A stretch of DNA of 56,537 nucleotides, taken from contig CASDVM010000034.1 in the NCBI GenBank assembly GCA_949284415.1, forward strand, positions 1-56,537. The letters are read 5' to 3'. Position 1 is the first letter of the stretch. The number at the start of each line of letters is the position of its first letter. The translations under genes were made by a program, and so were the position numbers. The notes under the pieces were generated by a model. The model was not told the origin of the DNA. It ran no database searches and was given only the letters and a program-made list of their open reading frames with translations. Shown here one piece after another: positions 1-9,255 of the stretch. Source of the stretch: an uncultured bacterium. Its GTDB lineage: Bacteria; Cyanobacteriota; Vampirovibrionia; Gastranaerophilales; Gastranaerophilaceae.

Positions 1-15
1 CTATCTCTTTTTTAT

Positions 16-89
16 TAGCAAGGGAGAGATTCGAACTCTCGACCTCACGGGTATGAGCCGTGCGCTCTCACCAGCTGAGCTACCTTGCC
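16..89 (-). tRNA. tRNA-Met (anticodon CAT)
   Basis: The reverse strand folds into a full cloverleaf: a 7-bp acceptor stem (first pair G-U), a D stem GCTC/GAGC, an anticodon stem CACGG/CCGTG around the loop CTCATAC, a T stem GAGAG/CTCTC and the loop TTCGAAT. The anticodon is CAT. The stem lacks the three G-C pairs of initiator tRNA, so elongator Met is most likely. A tRNA-Ile2 whose C34 is modified to lysidine has the same anticodon and is not excluded. CCA is not encoded; the discriminator is A. Confidence 0.93.
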
Positions 90-165
90 ATATATTTATT
101 ACAGCAATTGCCGAGTTCTATATTCTCATAAAAAATTTTAAATTTCAAGCTTTTTTTATTTTTTA

Positions 166-195
166 TTGAATAATAAAATAATTTTCGCTTATAAT
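166..195 (+). promoter_or_regulatory. Predicted sigma-70 promoter of the MATE gene
   Basis: A -35 like TTGAAT (166-171), an 18-nt spacer and a perfect -10 TATAAT (190-195) lie about 38 nt before the MATE start codon. Inferred from the sequence only. Confidence 0.5.
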
Positions 196-233
196 AAAAT
201 AAGAAGAGCAAACGTTAAAGGTAGACAAATTTT

Positions 234-1619
234 ATGATTACCGACATGACGAAGGGAGACCCCTTAAAACATATACTGTTATTTTCCGTTCCGCTGCTTA
301 TAGGCAATATCTTCCAGCAATTATACAATATTGCGGATCTTGTTATTGTCGGAAGAACCCTCGGGGTTGAATCTTTTGCCTCGGTAGGTGCGGTTGCACC
401 GGTATTTTTTCTTATAACTTTTATTATTGTAGGTTTAACCAACGGATTTGCCGTCATAACAGGACAGAGATACGGAGCAAAAGACATTGAAGGTGTCAGA
501 AATTCGGTAATTGTATCAACAATTTTAAGTACAGTCGTAACTATTGCATTTTCTATTGTCTGTTCTTTATTCATTAATCCGATTTTACACTGGATGAATA
601 TTCCAGATAACATTTATCATAATGCTTTCTGGTATGCCGAAATAATCATTATAGGTTTGATAATCACAACTATGTACAATATGATTTCAAGTATCATAAG
701 GGCGCTTGGAGACAGCAAAACTCCTTTATATTTCTTAATTATAGCATCGCTTGCTAATATTGTACTCGCTTTAATTTTTATACAGGTATTTCACATGGGG
801 GTTCCCGGATCTGCCATTGCTGTTTTATTATCACAGGGAATTTCTGTTATATTGTGCCTTTTGTTTGTAAAATACAAAATGCCGATTTTAAGAATTCACA
901 GGAAAGAATGGTTTATTAAATTTGACAAAGACTTTTTTAATTCCGCTTATGAACATTTGCGTGTAGGCGTACCCATGGCTGTTCAATTTTCGATTATCGG
1001 GATAAGTGTTTTAATAATACAGAGTGTTTGCAACTCATTCGGTTCAAATGTCATTGCAGCATTTACAGCGGCATTGAGAATTGAGCAGATTGCAACCCTG
1101 CCTATGATGTCATTCGGTGTAGCACTCGCGGCTTATGTTGCACAAAATTTCGGAGCTGTTAAATTTAAAAGAATAAGATTAGGAGTTATACAAACTTCTG
1201 TGATAAATATTATATTAAGTATTGTTATGGCATTTGTAATGCGTATCTGGGGAACAGATATTATAGGGGCATTTATAGGAACAAACTCTAAAAAAATTAT
1301 TGATATTGCACATAATTATTTATTAATCAGCACAATATTTTACTTTTTTCTTGGCCAGATTTTTATTTACAGGAACGCCCTGCAGGGCATGGGAGAAACT
1401 TTGTTTCCGCTTTTAGCCTGTATTGCTGAACTTGTAATGAGGGTATTTGCAGCAGTTTATCTGGCAATAAAATTCGGTTATGTCGGAATATTCTATGCAG
1501 GCCCGATTGCGTGGATAAGCGCTTCTGCCATAATGTTTTTCGGATATTTCGTAAGCATGAAGTATATTATTTATAAAGTCAAAAGCAGACTGCATAAAGA
1601 ATTGTCTAACCTTGATTAA
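234..1619 (+). CDS. MATE family multidrug/cation efflux transporter
   Basis: A 461-residue polytopic inner-membrane protein of usual MATE length (about 12 helices in two pseudo-repeats). The N-terminus, with the motif MTKGDPLKHILLFSVPLL followed by a QLYNIADLVIVGR segment, is diagnostic of the MepA/DinF-like branch. MATE proteins export cationic drugs or metabolites in exchange for Na+ or H+; the substrate cannot be read here. The ATG at 234 follows AAAGGT at a workable distance, and a TATAAT box lies upstream. It is the only gene between the tRNA and eno and is probably monocistronic. Confidence 0.92.
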   Translation: MITDMTKGDPLKHILLFSVPLLIGNIFQQLYNIADLVIVGRTLGVESFASVGAVAPVFFLITFIIVGLTNGFAVITGQRYGAKDIEGVRNSVIVSTILSTVVTIAFSIVCSLFINPILHWMNIPDNIYHNAFWYAEIIIIGLIITTMYNMISSIIRALGDSKTPLYFLIIASLANIVLALIFIQVFHMGVPGSAIAVLLSQGISVILCLLFVKYKMPILRIHRKEWFIKFDKDFFNSAYEHLRVGVPMAVQFSIIGISVLIIQSVCNSFGSNVIAAFTAALRIEQIATLPMMSFGVALAAYVAQNFGAVKFKRIRLGVIQTSVINIILSIVMAFVMRIWGTDIIGAFIGTNSKKIIDIAHNYLLISTIFYFFLGQIFIYRNALQGMGETLFPLLACIAELVMRVFAAVYLAIKFGYVGIFYAGPIAWISASAIMFFGYFVSMKYIIYKVKSRLHKELSNLD

Positions 1620-1706
1620 ATATTTTTTTCTATCTATAGATAAACCGTTTCGCTACTTGCAAAGATAAAAGTTTTATGACAAAATTCTAACAGGGTTAAT
1701 AAACAA

Positions 1707-1739
1707 AAACGCAAACAGCCGTAAACTGCACCTGCGTTT
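1707..1739 (+). other. Inverted repeat in the eno leader
   Basis: AAACGCA (1707-1713) and TGCGTTT (1733-1739) can form a 7-bp stem ending about 20 nt before the eno start and close to its ribosome-binding site. There is no U-tract, so it is not a clear terminator. It could be an mRNA 5' stabiliser or chance. Confidence 0.3.
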
Positions 1740-1755
1740 GTAAAAAAGGAGATAA

Positions 1756-3042
<1,287 letters not shown>

Positions 3043-3070
3043 ATTTAAAAATTTATAAAAAATAATCTGT

Positions 3071-3107
3071 AATTAAAGGGGATTGACTGATGTAATCCCC
3101 TTTAATT
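3071..3107 (+). terminator. Inverted repeat/terminator after eno
   Basis: AATTAAAGGGGATT (3071-3084) is perfectly complementary to AATCCCCTTTAATT (3094-3107), giving a 14-bp stem with a 9-nt loop. The following T-tract is short, so termination may be inefficient. Confidence 0.65.
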
Positions 3108-3141
3108 TTCATGCTATACTATTATCAGGGGAGATAATTTG

Positions 3142-5475
3142 ATGAAAGAGTGGATATTTAATAAATACGAAGGGCAGGAAAAATCTCTTATAAAAAGACT
3201 TTTAAATTCAAGAGGGATAAAAACCGATGAAGAAATTTATGAATTCCTGCATCCGCTTGAAATGAAATTAACACACCCGAAAGTTTTCACTGATATGGAT
3301 AAATGCGTTGAAAGGCTCTCTTTTGCAATAGATAACGGAGAAAAAATTGTTATTCACGGGGATTTTGACGCAGACGGTGTTACATCAACTTCTCTTTTAT
3401 ACAGAACTTTTAAATACCTGGGTGCTGATGTAAATTATTTTATACCTGACAGAGAAAAAGAAGGACACGGATTTGATACAAAAGCACTCGTAAAAATCAT
3501 GACACAGGTAAAACCAAAAGTCATAATCTCCTGCGACTGCGGAATATCAGATGTTGATGCGGTAAATTTTCTAAACAGCTTCAAAATAGATGTAATAATA
3601 ACAGACCACCACGAAGCTCCCGAAATTCTGCCTAAAGCTTACGGAATTATTAATCCCAAGGCTCCTGATGCACTGGATGAAAATTTAAGTGCAAAACAGA
3701 TAGAAAGCCTGACATCTCTTGCAGGTGTAGGGGTTGCTTTTAAAACAGCACAGGCACTTTTAGAAAAATATAACAAACTTGAATTTATACCGGAAATTTT
3801 GCCTTATGTGGCAGTAGGAACGGTTGCCGATGTTGTTCCTCTCATCGGAGAAAACAGATACCTTGTAGCAAAAGGGCTTGAATTAATATCTGACGGAAAA
3901 CATTACGGATTATCGCGTCTGCTGGAGAGCGCAGGATATAAAGGTCAAATCACATCCGAACAAGTCGCCTTCGGAATCGCTCCAAGAATTAATGCATCAG
4001 GAAGATTAGATACTGTTGAAGCAGCTTTAAAAGTTCTCATATCCGATAACAAACAGGAAATTGAGATGGCAATTCAATCGCTCAACGAATTTAACAGAGT
4101 TCGTCAGGAACTGTGCCAGAATATTTTTGCGGAAGCCGATGAAATGGTAAAAAAAGAAGGCAACAGAAATTCTGCGATTGTACTTTTTAACAATGAATGG
4201 CATATAGGAATTATAGGTATTGTTGCATCTATGCTTGTTGAAAAGTATTATAAACCGACATTTTTAATGACATATTCGGATGAAACAAAACAGTTCAGAT
4301 GCTCTGCCAGAAGCATTGAAGGAATAAATCTTTACGATGTAATTTCAGCCAATGCAGAACTTTTTGACGGTTTCGGCGGGCATGCTATGGCGGCAGGTCT
4401 CTCATTCAGCGAAGAAAAATCGTCATTCGAAGCCGTTAAATCAGCTCTGTGTAAAACCGTTAAAGAAATGTCTCAGGGCAAAGACCTGAAACCTTTTATA
4501 AATATAGATCTTGAACTAACGCCTGATGATATTGATATTGACCTTGTAGAAGAAATTTCACAGCTTGAACCGTTTGGAGCATCAAACCCCAGCCCTGTTT
4601 TTGCCATAAAAAATCTTAAAATTAAAGAAAAACGCCTGATGGGCGAGAGTAAAAATCACCTGCGTCTTATTTGCACCGCAGGAACATCCGAATTCACATG
4701 TATACGCTGGAAAGACGGAGATATTTCTCTTGTACAGGGCGACACGCTGGATATTGCTTTTCATCCGCAGATTAACGAATTTAACGGAAATACATCAGTT
4801 CAACTTATAATTGATGATATTCATTCCGAATATCTAAAAGAAGAAGAAAATATACCGCGCCAAAAACTCTACGACCACCGCAGAAAAACAGATATTTTAC
4901 CGCAGGTAAATGACTATGTAAAAAATTCAAAACAAAATATTTTGATCTTTGCCGAAAGCAAAACCGTTTCTGATAAATTAAAACCGTTTTCAGCACTTTT
5001 TGCAAGAATAATTAACCGTGATACACTCCGCCCGTGTGATTCGTTGATGTTTTTTGATTATCCCGCGGACAGAGAAACTTTTGACAGGATTTTAAATCAA
5101 ACTAATCCGCTTGCAGTCCACTTTATGAATTATGACGTTAAATCAACAGATGAAGAAGAATTTTTAAAAACAGTATGCGGAATGTTAAAATTCGCCTGCC
5201 ATAACAACGGAGGTAAAGTAGAATTGAGGAGATTTGCAAGTTTTTTAGGAAAATCATACAAGGTATTTGAACTGCTCTTTTCAATCTTTGATGACACCGG
5301 TCTGATAAAAATAAAAGAACGCAGCAAAGATTATTTTGTAATAGACTATAACCCTGAAACAGATGTTTCTCAGGTGCTTCATTCGCCTAAATATGCAATC
5401 CTAACGGATTTAATCAATGAATGCGAAGAATTCCAAAAATCATTACTTGAAGATGATGTTTATTCTCTGGTATAA
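3142..5475 (+). CDS. recJ: Single-stranded-DNA-specific exonuclease RecJ
   Basis: A 777-residue protein of the DHH phosphoesterase superfamily, a 5'-3' ssDNA exonuclease of recombination and mismatch repair. The Mn-binding motifs are present: DFDADG near residue 74, SCDCGISD and DHH near 155. The DHHA1 motif GFGGHAMAAG is near 412, followed by an OB-like segment. It is about 200 residues longer than E. coli RecJ; the extra C-terminal domain resembles the extension of Firmicutes RecJ. I chose the ATG at 3142, which has GGGGAG 8 nt upstream, over the in-frame TTG at 3139. Confidence 0.95.
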   Translation: MKEWIFNKYEGQEKSLIKRLLNSRGIKTDEEIYEFLHPLEMKLTHPKVFTDMDKCVERLSFAIDNGEKIVIHGDFDADGVTSTSLLYRTFKYLGADVNYFIPDREKEGHGFDTKALVKIMTQVKPKVIISCDCGISDVDAVNFLNSFKIDVIITDHHEAPEILPKAYGIINPKAPDALDENLSAKQIESLTSLAGVGVAFKTAQALLEKYNKLEFIPEILPYVAVGTVADVVPLIGENRYLVAKGLELISDGKHYGLSRLLESAGYKGQITSEQVAFGIAPRINASGRLDTVEAALKVLISDNKQEIEMAIQSLNEFNRVRQELCQNIFAEADEMVKKEGNRNSAIVLFNNEWHIGIIGIVASMLVEKYYKPTFLMTYSDETKQFRCSARSIEGINLYDVISANAELFDGFGGHAMAAGLSFSEEKSSFEAVKSALCKTVKEMSQGKDLKPFINIDLELTPDDIDIDLVEEISQLEPFGASNPSPVFAIKNLKIKEKRLMGESKNHLRLICTAGTSEFTCIRWKDGDISLVQGDTLDIAFHPQINEFNGNTSVQLIIDDIHSEYLKEEENIPRQKLYDHRRKTDILPQVNDYVKNSKQNILIFAESKTVSDKLKPFSALFARIINRDTLRPCDSLMFFDYPADRETFDRILNQTNPLAVHFMNYDVKSTDEEEFLKTVCGMLKFACHNNGGKVELRRFASFLGKSYKVFELLFSIFDDTGLIKIKERSKDYFVIDYNPETDVSQVLHSPKYAILTDLINECEEFQKSLLEDDVYSLV

Positions 5476-5493
5476 ATTTTCGGAAGTTTTTAA

Positions 5494-5862
5494 CTATTTC
5501 ACAAGACTTTCGGTTTCATTAAACATGACCATATAAAAATCAGGACTTGTCATATTAGGATTTTTCTTCATAAACTTTTTAATGTCAAAATTTTCAAGGT
5601 ATTTGTCAAGTTTTTTTTGGACTTTTTCATTACCTTCATGCTCGTTTTTAAGTTTTGCAATGTACTGATTAGTCATTGCAAGGACTTCCTCTTCCGTCAA
5701 AATAGGCTGGCCGCCGATTAAAACTTCATCTGGTTCATCTTCATCAATATATTTTTTTAATTCTTCTTTCGGATCTTCTTTTTGCCGTCTGCCGTGACTG
5801 TCAGATGATGTGGAAGAAGATATCGCTCTGTTGCCGAAAGGATTATTCACATTGTTAAACAT
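5494..5862 (-). CDS. Small acidic protein of unknown function (122 aa)
   Basis: I do not recognise a family. The start at 5862 (MFNNVNNPFGNR) is chosen because GAGG lies about 9 nt upstream; a longer frame back to 5928 lacks a ribosome-binding site. The N-terminus is Asn/Ser-rich, the middle acidic (DEDEPDEV) and the C-terminus helical. The last 37 residues (KYLENFDIKKFMKK, ending SLVK) resemble the C-terminus of the protein at 27790-28182 (NYLNTFDVADFIKK, ending SLIK). No signal peptide or membrane segment is visible. It is convergent with recJ, 18 nt away. Confidence 0.75.
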   Translation of the reverse strand: MFNNVNNPFGNRAISSSTSSDSHGRRQKEDPKEELKKYIDEDEPDEVLIGGQPILTEEEVLAMTNQYIAKLKNEHEGNEKVQKKLDKYLENFDIKKFMKKNPNMTSPDFYMVMFNETESLVK

Positions 5863-5959
5863 AAAGGATGCCTCATTTATTACAATTATACGGCATCTCT
5901 TAAAAAAAACTTTAATTAAATCATACATCCGGACGAGTTTATGTTTTACAATTTAACAG

Positions 5960-5977
5960 GTCGGGCTTTAGCCCGAC
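5960..5977. repeat. Short perfect stem-loop downstream of nfo
   Basis: GTCGGGC TTTA GCCCGAC is a 7-bp stem with a TTTA loop, 6 nt past the nfo stop on the minus strand. No U-tract follows on either strand. It may be a transcript-end stabiliser or a REP-like mini-element. Confidence 0.5.
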
Positions 5978-5982
5978 AATTG

Positions 5983-6825
5983 CTATAAGGAATTATAAAA
6001 CTCTTTTAAAAGTTTACAGTCGTCTTCAATATTCGGACTTTCGCACACCAATGCACCTTTTACACCAAATTCTTTCAAAACTTTTATCAGGTCTTTATAA
6101 TTCATATCGGATTCTTGAAGGTTGAGATGCTGTTTTTCGCCTTTAGAAGTGTATTCAATTCCTGCAAGATGCCCGTGAAAATTCTCAAGAGCATATTGTC
6201 CTAATTCATTTCCTATTTTTTCAACAACTTTTGAAAACTCATCATACGTATTATATTCACCTGCAGTTCTTGCATGGAGATGCGAAAAGTCAACACAAGG
6301 AAGCACCTGTTCAAATTCCCTTGAAAGATTTATAATTTCATCTAAATCGCCCCATTGTGTAGCTTTTCCGGTTGTTTCGGGACGAATCCAGACTTTTATT
6401 TTTTCACGCTCCAGAACGTCAATAATCCGTTTTGTCTGAGTTTTTACCTGATTATAAACCGTTTCTTTATCACCGCCCATATAAAATGCTGCATGATAAG
6501 TTATGCTGAAAGCACCTGCCTGCGAGGCAACAGATGCTGTATCTATAATTCTTTGAACACTTGCATCAATCTTTTCTTCTTCTTTTGAATTAAGATTAAT
6601 ATAAAATGGTCCATGAGCTGTAATTACAAAATCTTTTGACTTTTCTTTTACAAATTTTCTATGGTTGTCATTCATTCTGACACCGTGGACAAATTCAAGC
6701 TCCATGCCGTCTAAATTCATTTCCGCCAAAATATCAAAAGCCTGCGGATATGTGCCCTTACCGGTTCTTAATGGCATACCGGCCGTTATAAAATTCAGTT
6801 TGTCAAAGTTAAACAAGTTTTGCAA
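5983..6825 (-). CDS. nfo: Endonuclease IV-like AP endonuclease / TIM-barrel protein
   Basis: A 280-residue TIM-barrel protein of the endonuclease IV / xylose-isomerase-like superfamily, which cleaves DNA at abasic sites using a metal cluster. Matching motifs are ITAGMPLRT near residue 13, HGPFYINL, the ETTGK strand (RPETTGKATQWG), VDFSHLHAR, HLAGIEYTSKGEKQHLNL and the C-terminal CESPNIEDD. The start codon is TTG at 6825, supported by GGAG 6 nt upstream (6832-6835) and by the conserved N-terminal strand beginning at once. It overlaps the frame-restored end of crcB, so translation is probably coupled. A related TIM-barrel isomerase role is a less likely alternative. Confidence 0.8.
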   Translation of the reverse strand: MQNLFNFDKLNFITAGMPLRTGKGTYPQAFDILAEMNLDGMELEFVHGVRMNDNHRKFVKEKSKDFVITAHGPFYINLNSKEEEKIDASVQRIIDTASVASQAGAFSITYHAAFYMGGDKETVYNQVKTQTKRIIDVLEREKIKVWIRPETTGKATQWGDLDEIINLSREFEQVLPCVDFSHLHARTAGEYNTYDEFSKVVEKIGNELGQYALENFHGHLAGIEYTSKGEKQHLNLQESDMNYKDLIKVLKEFGVKGALVCESPNIEDDCKLLKEFYNSL

Positions 6826-6887
6826 AATACGCTCCTATAGCTGTCATCATTAAACATATTGTAACACTTAAAATTATATATGAAAAA
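6809..6887 (-). other. Out-of-frame remnant: fourth transmembrane helix of CrcB
   Basis: In the -1 frame relative to crcB, the segment continues from the T-run as a hydrophobic helix ending IGAYFAKLV then TAA. Its position, length and hydrophobicity match TM4 of CrcB. With it the protein would be about 125 residues and would overlap the nfo TTG start by 17 nt, typical of operon packing. Confidence 0.75.
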
Positions 6888-7185
6888 GCGCATGAAAAAA
6901 CTGATGATTACCAATCATTTCAAAAAGCTCAAGAGAAAATGTACTGAATGTTGTAAGCCCACCGCAAAAACCAACAGTTAAAGAAAGTTTAACGGCAGGA
7001 CTTAAATCCGTTTTTTCAATAAACAAAAAATACAAAACACCTATTATAAAACTTCCTATAATATTAACAAGAAAAGTAGAAACAGGCAGATTAATTTCAA
7101 GATATTTCGCCATATTAAAACTTATTAAATATCTTGCAACCGCACCTAATCCGCCGCCTAAAAATATTGCAAATATATTAAGCAT
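6874..7185 (-). CDS. crcB: Fluoride ion channel CrcB/FluC, C-terminally truncated by a frameshift
   Basis: CrcB/FluC dimers export fluoride across the inner membrane. The family signatures GGGLGAVARYLIS (TM1), LVNIIGSFIIG and TVGFCGGLTTFSTFSLE (TM3 break and Phe-box) are present. The frame stops at 103 residues, whereas the family is about 125 long with four helices. Shifting by -1 at the T5 run (6883-6887, minus strand) restores a fourth helix (FSYIILSVTICLMMTAIG) ending with a stop at 6809-6811, inside the start of nfo. This looks like a 1-nt deletion in a homopolymer, a sequencing error, or slippage. It overlaps the Cys-rich gene upstream by 8 nt, as in an operon. Confidence 0.85.
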   Translation of the reverse strand: MLNIFAIFLGGGLGAVARYLISFNMAKYLEINLPVSTFLVNIIGSFIIGVLYFLFIEKTDLSPAVKLSLTVGFCGGLTTFSTFSLELFEMIGNHQFFHALFHI

Positions 7186-7582
7186 TTACTTTAGCCTTCA
7201 AAAGTTCTTCAAGAATTTCACATGCATCAGATACAAATTTTGAGCAGTGAGCTTTTCTCTGTGCTCCTTCAAAGCCCTTTGACAATACTCTGCAGCATGT
7301 AACTTTATTGCGTTTTTTAAATTCTTCAACAATTTTTCCGGCATTTTCTCTGGCGAGAACCTCATTGCCTTTAGAATTTTCACGGCCGAAATTATAACCG
7401 TTTACAATCTGCGCGGCAGCCACAGCTCCGCACACACAACCTGAAGCCATTCCGCCCGAAAATGCTGTTGCACATGATAAAAGTTCCTTCGGGCACAACC
7501 CATCGTCAGATGCAGCTTTTAAAACACTCTCCGCGCATGAATAACCATGATTCAGATAATAATCTACAGCCTTTTCTCTCAT
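7178..7582 (-). CDS. C_GCAxxG_C_C family (split-Soret-like) cysteine-rich protein
   Basis: A 134-residue protein with the spaced cysteines of the C_GCAxxG_C_C family: YSCAESVL near residue 14, SGGMASGCVCGAVAAA near 43-58, VTCCRVLSKGFEG and HCSKFVSDACEIL. Members are thought to bind a metal or redox cofactor; the exact function is unsettled. The first motif is GCVCGAV rather than GCAxxG, a minor variation. It has a clear GGAG ribosome-binding site and is the first gene of an operon with crcB (8-nt overlap) and nfo. Confidence 0.85.
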   Translation of the reverse strand: MREKAVDYYLNHGYSCAESVLKAASDDGLCPKELLSCATAFSGGMASGCVCGAVAAAQIVNGYNFGRENSKGNEVLARENAGKIVEEFKKRNKVTCCRVLSKGFEGAQRKAHCSKFVSDACEILEELLKAKVNA

Positions 7583-7634
7583 AATACATATCTCCTTAAA
7601 AAAAATTATATCATAAAATTACACAAATTTAATG

Positions 7635-9188
7635 TTACTCTTTTCTCTGTTTTGACATTAAAAGAAGCAGAGGAATAACTGCCAGACAAAGCACACCGAA
7701 TATCCTGAAAGAATCTATAAATGCCCAGAGTGTAGACTGTTTAACAAGCTGTCCGTAAATCGAATATTGCGCCATATATTGAGCAACAGTATGTTCCGTA
7801 TAACCGGCAAGCGCTCCGGCAGTTGACTGAACCCGTTCAATAAAGGCAGGATTAAGTTCGCTTGTTTTGCCAACCAGCATATACTGATGCACCTGAGCAA
7901 ACCTTGTAAGCATTGTAGCAACTAAAGATGTACCGACTGCACTTCCTATATTTTTCAATAAATTTTGAATACCTGTTGCATTTGTCATCTGTTCGTTTTT
8001 CAGCGTATCAACAGACAAATTCATAATCGGAACCATAGCTAAACCCATGCCCATACCCATAAAAAAGTTCGGCACGGCAATATTCATATTAGAAATCTGC
8101 AGATTTAATGTTCCGAATACAAGTGTTGCCCCCCCTATTAATGCAAGTCCTGCCATTACAATAAACCTGTTATCAATTCTGTTTGAAAGAGTAGCAGTCA
8201 TAAGCATTGCCAGCATACTTCCGAAACCTCTCGGCATCATGGTTGCACCGCTTAAAAATGCTGTATATCCCATCATGCTCTGCAAAAATTGCGGCAAAAT
8301 AACCAGAGATGCATATAAAACAGCCTGAATTACAATCTGAATAATTGTTCCGGCAGAAAAATTCTTGTCTTTAAAAACCGATAAATCAACAAGCGAATGT
8401 TTGTTGGTAAGCTGTGAATGGAAAAACAAAATGCAAGCAACAACCGAAACTCCAAATGTCCATCTTATCCATACGGCACCGAACCAGTCAGCGTTGTTTC
8501 CCTTATCAAGAACAGTCTGCAGTGTAACAAGCCAGACGGTCAGATAGAAAAAACCTTTCCCGTCTATTTTAACATTCTTTTGCCTTTTTGCATACGGAGG
8601 ATCCTCGATTAATTTGTGGCATAACAGAGCTGCAATACAACCGAACGGAACATTTATAAAAAATATCCACGGCCATGTCCAGTTATCTGTAATCCACCCG
8701 CCAAGAACCGGTCCTATAATAGGCGCAAGAATAACTCCCATGCCGAACACAGACATCGCAAGCCCGCGCTGTTCTTTCGGGAAACTTTCAATCATAACCG
8801 CCTGAGATATAGGCAAAATTCCGCCTCCGCCAAACCCTTGCAGAACACGGGCAAAAATCATGAATTCAATATTTTTAGCTATCCCGCATAGCATTGATGC
8901 TATAGTAAACATCATTATGCTTATTATAAAAAAGTTTTTACGGCCGAAAACCTTGCCGAAAAAATCAACTGCAGGAATTACGATACCCGCTGCAATAAGG
9001 TAACTTGTCAAAATCCACATAGATTCATCTCTTGTGGCAGAAAAACTTCCCGCCATATAAGGTAATGCTACGTTGCCGATTGTTCCGTCAAGAACATAGA
9101 TAAACACGGCAAGCATAACAGGTATAACCATAATCCACGGGTTTACGGACGGTTTCCATTCCTCGGCTGTTTGATTTGTTTCGGGCAT
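7635..9188 (-). CDS. DHA2-family MFS drug:H+ antiporter (EmrB/QacA type), copy 2
   Basis: A 517-residue, 14-helix inner-membrane antiporter. DHA2 motifs are visible: VFIYVLDGTIGNVALPYMAG in TM1, the loop motif DFFGKVFGRKNFF, ARVLQGFGGGGILPISQA and motif C GVILAPIIGPVLGGWITDNW. AAGGA lies 7 nt before the ATG. With the HlyD adaptor and the TolC-like protein it would form an EmrAB-TolC-type pump expelling hydrophobic drugs or metabolites across both membranes. It is closely similar throughout to the neighbour at 9255-10832, so a tandem duplication is likely. The 66-bp spacer carries a repeat also found after the neighbour. Confidence 0.92.
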   Translation of the reverse strand: MPETNQTAEEWKPSVNPWIMVIPVMLAVFIYVLDGTIGNVALPYMAGSFSATRDESMWILTSYLIAAGIVIPAVDFFGKVFGRKNFFIISIMMFTIASMLCGIAKNIEFMIFARVLQGFGGGGILPISQAVMIESFPKEQRGLAMSVFGMGVILAPIIGPVLGGWITDNWTWPWIFFINVPFGCIAALLCHKLIEDPPYAKRQKNVKIDGKGFFYLTVWLVTLQTVLDKGNNADWFGAVWIRWTFGVSVVACILFFHSQLTNKHSLVDLSVFKDKNFSAGTIIQIVIQAVLYASLVILPQFLQSMMGYTAFLSGATMMPRGFGSMLAMLMTATLSNRIDNRFIVMAGLALIGGATLVFGTLNLQISNMNIAVPNFFMGMGMGLAMVPIMNLSVDTLKNEQMTNATGIQNLLKNIGSAVGTSLVATMLTRFAQVHQYMLVGKTSELNPAFIERVQSTAGALAGYTEHTVAQYMAQYSIYGQLVKQSTLWAFIDSFRIFGVLCLAVIPLLLLMSKQRKE

Positions 9189-9202
9189 TGATTTTCCTTT
9201 TC

Positions 9203-9255
9203 AGAGTGAAGAGTGAAACGTGAAGGTTGAAACGAAATTCTATTCACTTTTCACT
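9203..9255. repeat. AGAGTGAAGAGTGA spacer repeat, copy 1
   Basis: The spacer between the two MFS genes starts AGAGTGAAGAGTGAA (9203-9217) and ends with TCACTTTTCACTT, so its two ends are partly complementary. The next spacer (10846-10914) has the same sequence type. Repeats of this kind are probably small non-autonomous palindromic elements. Confidence 0.6.

Noticed and set aside
234-613. Long antisense frame within the MATE gene
   Set aside because: No ribosome-binding site and no recognisable protein; the overlapping MATE frame is certain.
3139-3141. TTG start for recJ
   Set aside because: The ATG three bases later has GGGGAG at better spacing.
7583-7634. Fluoride riboswitch expected upstream of the crcB operon
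   Set aside because: Only 52 nt separate the operon start from the MFS gene, and I see no crcB-type aptamer.
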